From Bacteroidia bacterium (lineage in GTDB: Bacteria; Bacteroidota; Bacteroidia; B-17B0; Aurantibacillaceae): a stretch of 64,000 nucleotides of DNA. The notes under the pieces were generated by a model. That model searched no databases, had not been told where the DNA came from, and saw only the letters and a program-made list of their open reading frames with translations. Both the position numbers and the translations under genes were made by a program. The stretch lies in the NCBI GenBank assembly GCA_025362575.1, contig JANYIQ010000237.1:1-64000 (forward strand), read 5' to 3'. Positions 63,486 to 64,000 of this stretch are shown one piece after another (the stretch's first letter is position 1; each line of letters begins with the position of its first letter).

Positions 63486-64000
63486 ATGAATCTCAAAAGA
63501 AATGTTATTTCGGCAGCTTTAGGTGTTGTTTTGGTTTGTTCAAGCAACTTTATTATGGCACAGGAAGTCGCTGAAAATCCTCTGGATACTCTTACAAGAA
63601 GTGTTGCAAGTTTACTGGACGAAGTAGGTAAAATGAAAAGGTTAAAGATAACCGGTTACGTTCAGCCACAATTTCAATATATAGATTCTGCCGGAGCACA
63701 ATCTTTTGCCGGTGGTGATTTTGGAAACGGCGGAACAACAAAATATTACGACCGTTTTACCATGCGTCGTGGTCGCTTTAAATTTACCTACACATATAGC
63801 AACATCATGTTAATGGTAAATATTGATGCAAGAGAAACGGGTTTAAATATGCGCGAGACCTATGCAAAAATTACCGATCCTTGGTTAAATATGTTTTCGT
63901 TAACCGGTGGTTTATTACAAGACCAATTTGGCTTTGAATTAACGCAGTCATCAGGTGATCGTGAAACACCGGAGCGCGCAAGATATAACCAGGTTTTATT
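63486..64000 (+). CDS. OprO/OprP-type phosphate-selective porin, partial (3' end beyond window)
   Basis: At least 171 codons are present and the frame is open at the window edge. The signal peptide ends about NFIMAQ, followed by a short coiled segment (RSVASLLDEVGKMKRL). Porin strands follow: ITGYVQPQFQYIDS, MRRGRFKFTYTYSNI, LTGGLLQDQFGFELTQSSGDRETPERARY. The RRGRFKF and F(G/R)D...ERS/A patterns match the OprO/P family of phosphate- and polyphosphate-selective porins. The ATG at 63486 follows the PHO-box-like array. Phosphate uptake is inferred from family and context. Confidence 0.8.
   Translation, partial: MNLKRNVISAALGVVLVCSSNFIMAQEVAENPLDTLTRSVASLLDEVGKMKRLKITGYVQPQFQYIDSAGAQSFAGGDFGNGGTTKYYDRFTMRRGRFKFTYTYSNIMLMVNIDARETGLNMRETYAKITDPWLNMFSLTGGLLQDQFGFELTQSSGDRETPERARYNQVL

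Overview
The window is a low-GC (clearly AT-rich) chromosomal segment from a member of the Bacteroidota. The evidence is several secreted proteins with type IX secretion (T9SS) C-terminal sorting domains, TonB-dependent receptors with a carboxypeptidase-D-like N-terminal domain, SCEDD/SCGED/SCKKK-type lipoprotein signals, TAnnTTTG-type promoter elements and a futalosine-pathway MqnA. The genus cannot be told from the sequence alone. No rRNA, tRNA or CRISPR array was seen.

Layout. 1-640: dispersed and direct repeats, no gene. 644-2175: the two subunits of a 3-oxoacid CoA-transferase. 2212-16326: a long co-directional, mostly overlapping glycan-assembly cluster. It holds two paralogous lipoproteins, a UDP-galactopyranose-mutase-like flavoprotein, a methyltransferase, two tandem GT-C membrane glycosyltransferases, an MBOAT O-acyltransferase with an SGNH-like partner, two GT2 enzymes, another GT-C-like membrane protein, DUF2304, a NodB deacetylase and a GNAT. 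It looks like a polyprenyl-phosphate-sugar-dependent surface glycosylation locus; no flippase or polymerase was recognised. 16328-25557: housekeeping genes (rpoN, tyrS, alpha/beta hydrolase, ldcA-type carboxypeptidase, HNH endonuclease, metG), broken by a 1.1-kb repeat-filled gap at 19104-20194. 25894-38682: secreted proteins, including an M12B-like metallopeptidase, T9SS proteins, a beta-helix lipoprotein and a TonB receptor interrupted by a one-base frameshift.

38834-41642: a three-gene operon (LpxH-like phosphoesterase, MurG-like glycosyltransferase, diacylglycerol-kinase-family lipid kinase) that fits glycolipid synthesis. It is followed by tandem copies of the kinase gene's own 3' end and a GxxExxY gene bracketed by inverted GCAGATGA-type repeats. 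42567-49303: mqnA, purM, a large envelope protein, rnhB and two peroxiredoxins. 49435-51208: two lipoprotein genes in what looks like an integron-type cassette pair with an attC-like site and no integrase.

51517-64000: a candidate phosphate-starvation region. It has a PhoX-like secreted protein, a PhoB-like response regulator, two small mono-heme lipoproteins, a T9SS beta-helix protein, a TonB receptor, a second response regulator whose receiver has lost key residues, small secreted proteins and the start of an OprO/OprP-type porin. TTAACA-like hexamers at exact 11-base spacing, the architecture of a PhoP/PhoB box, lie upstream of at least six of these genes and tie the region together.
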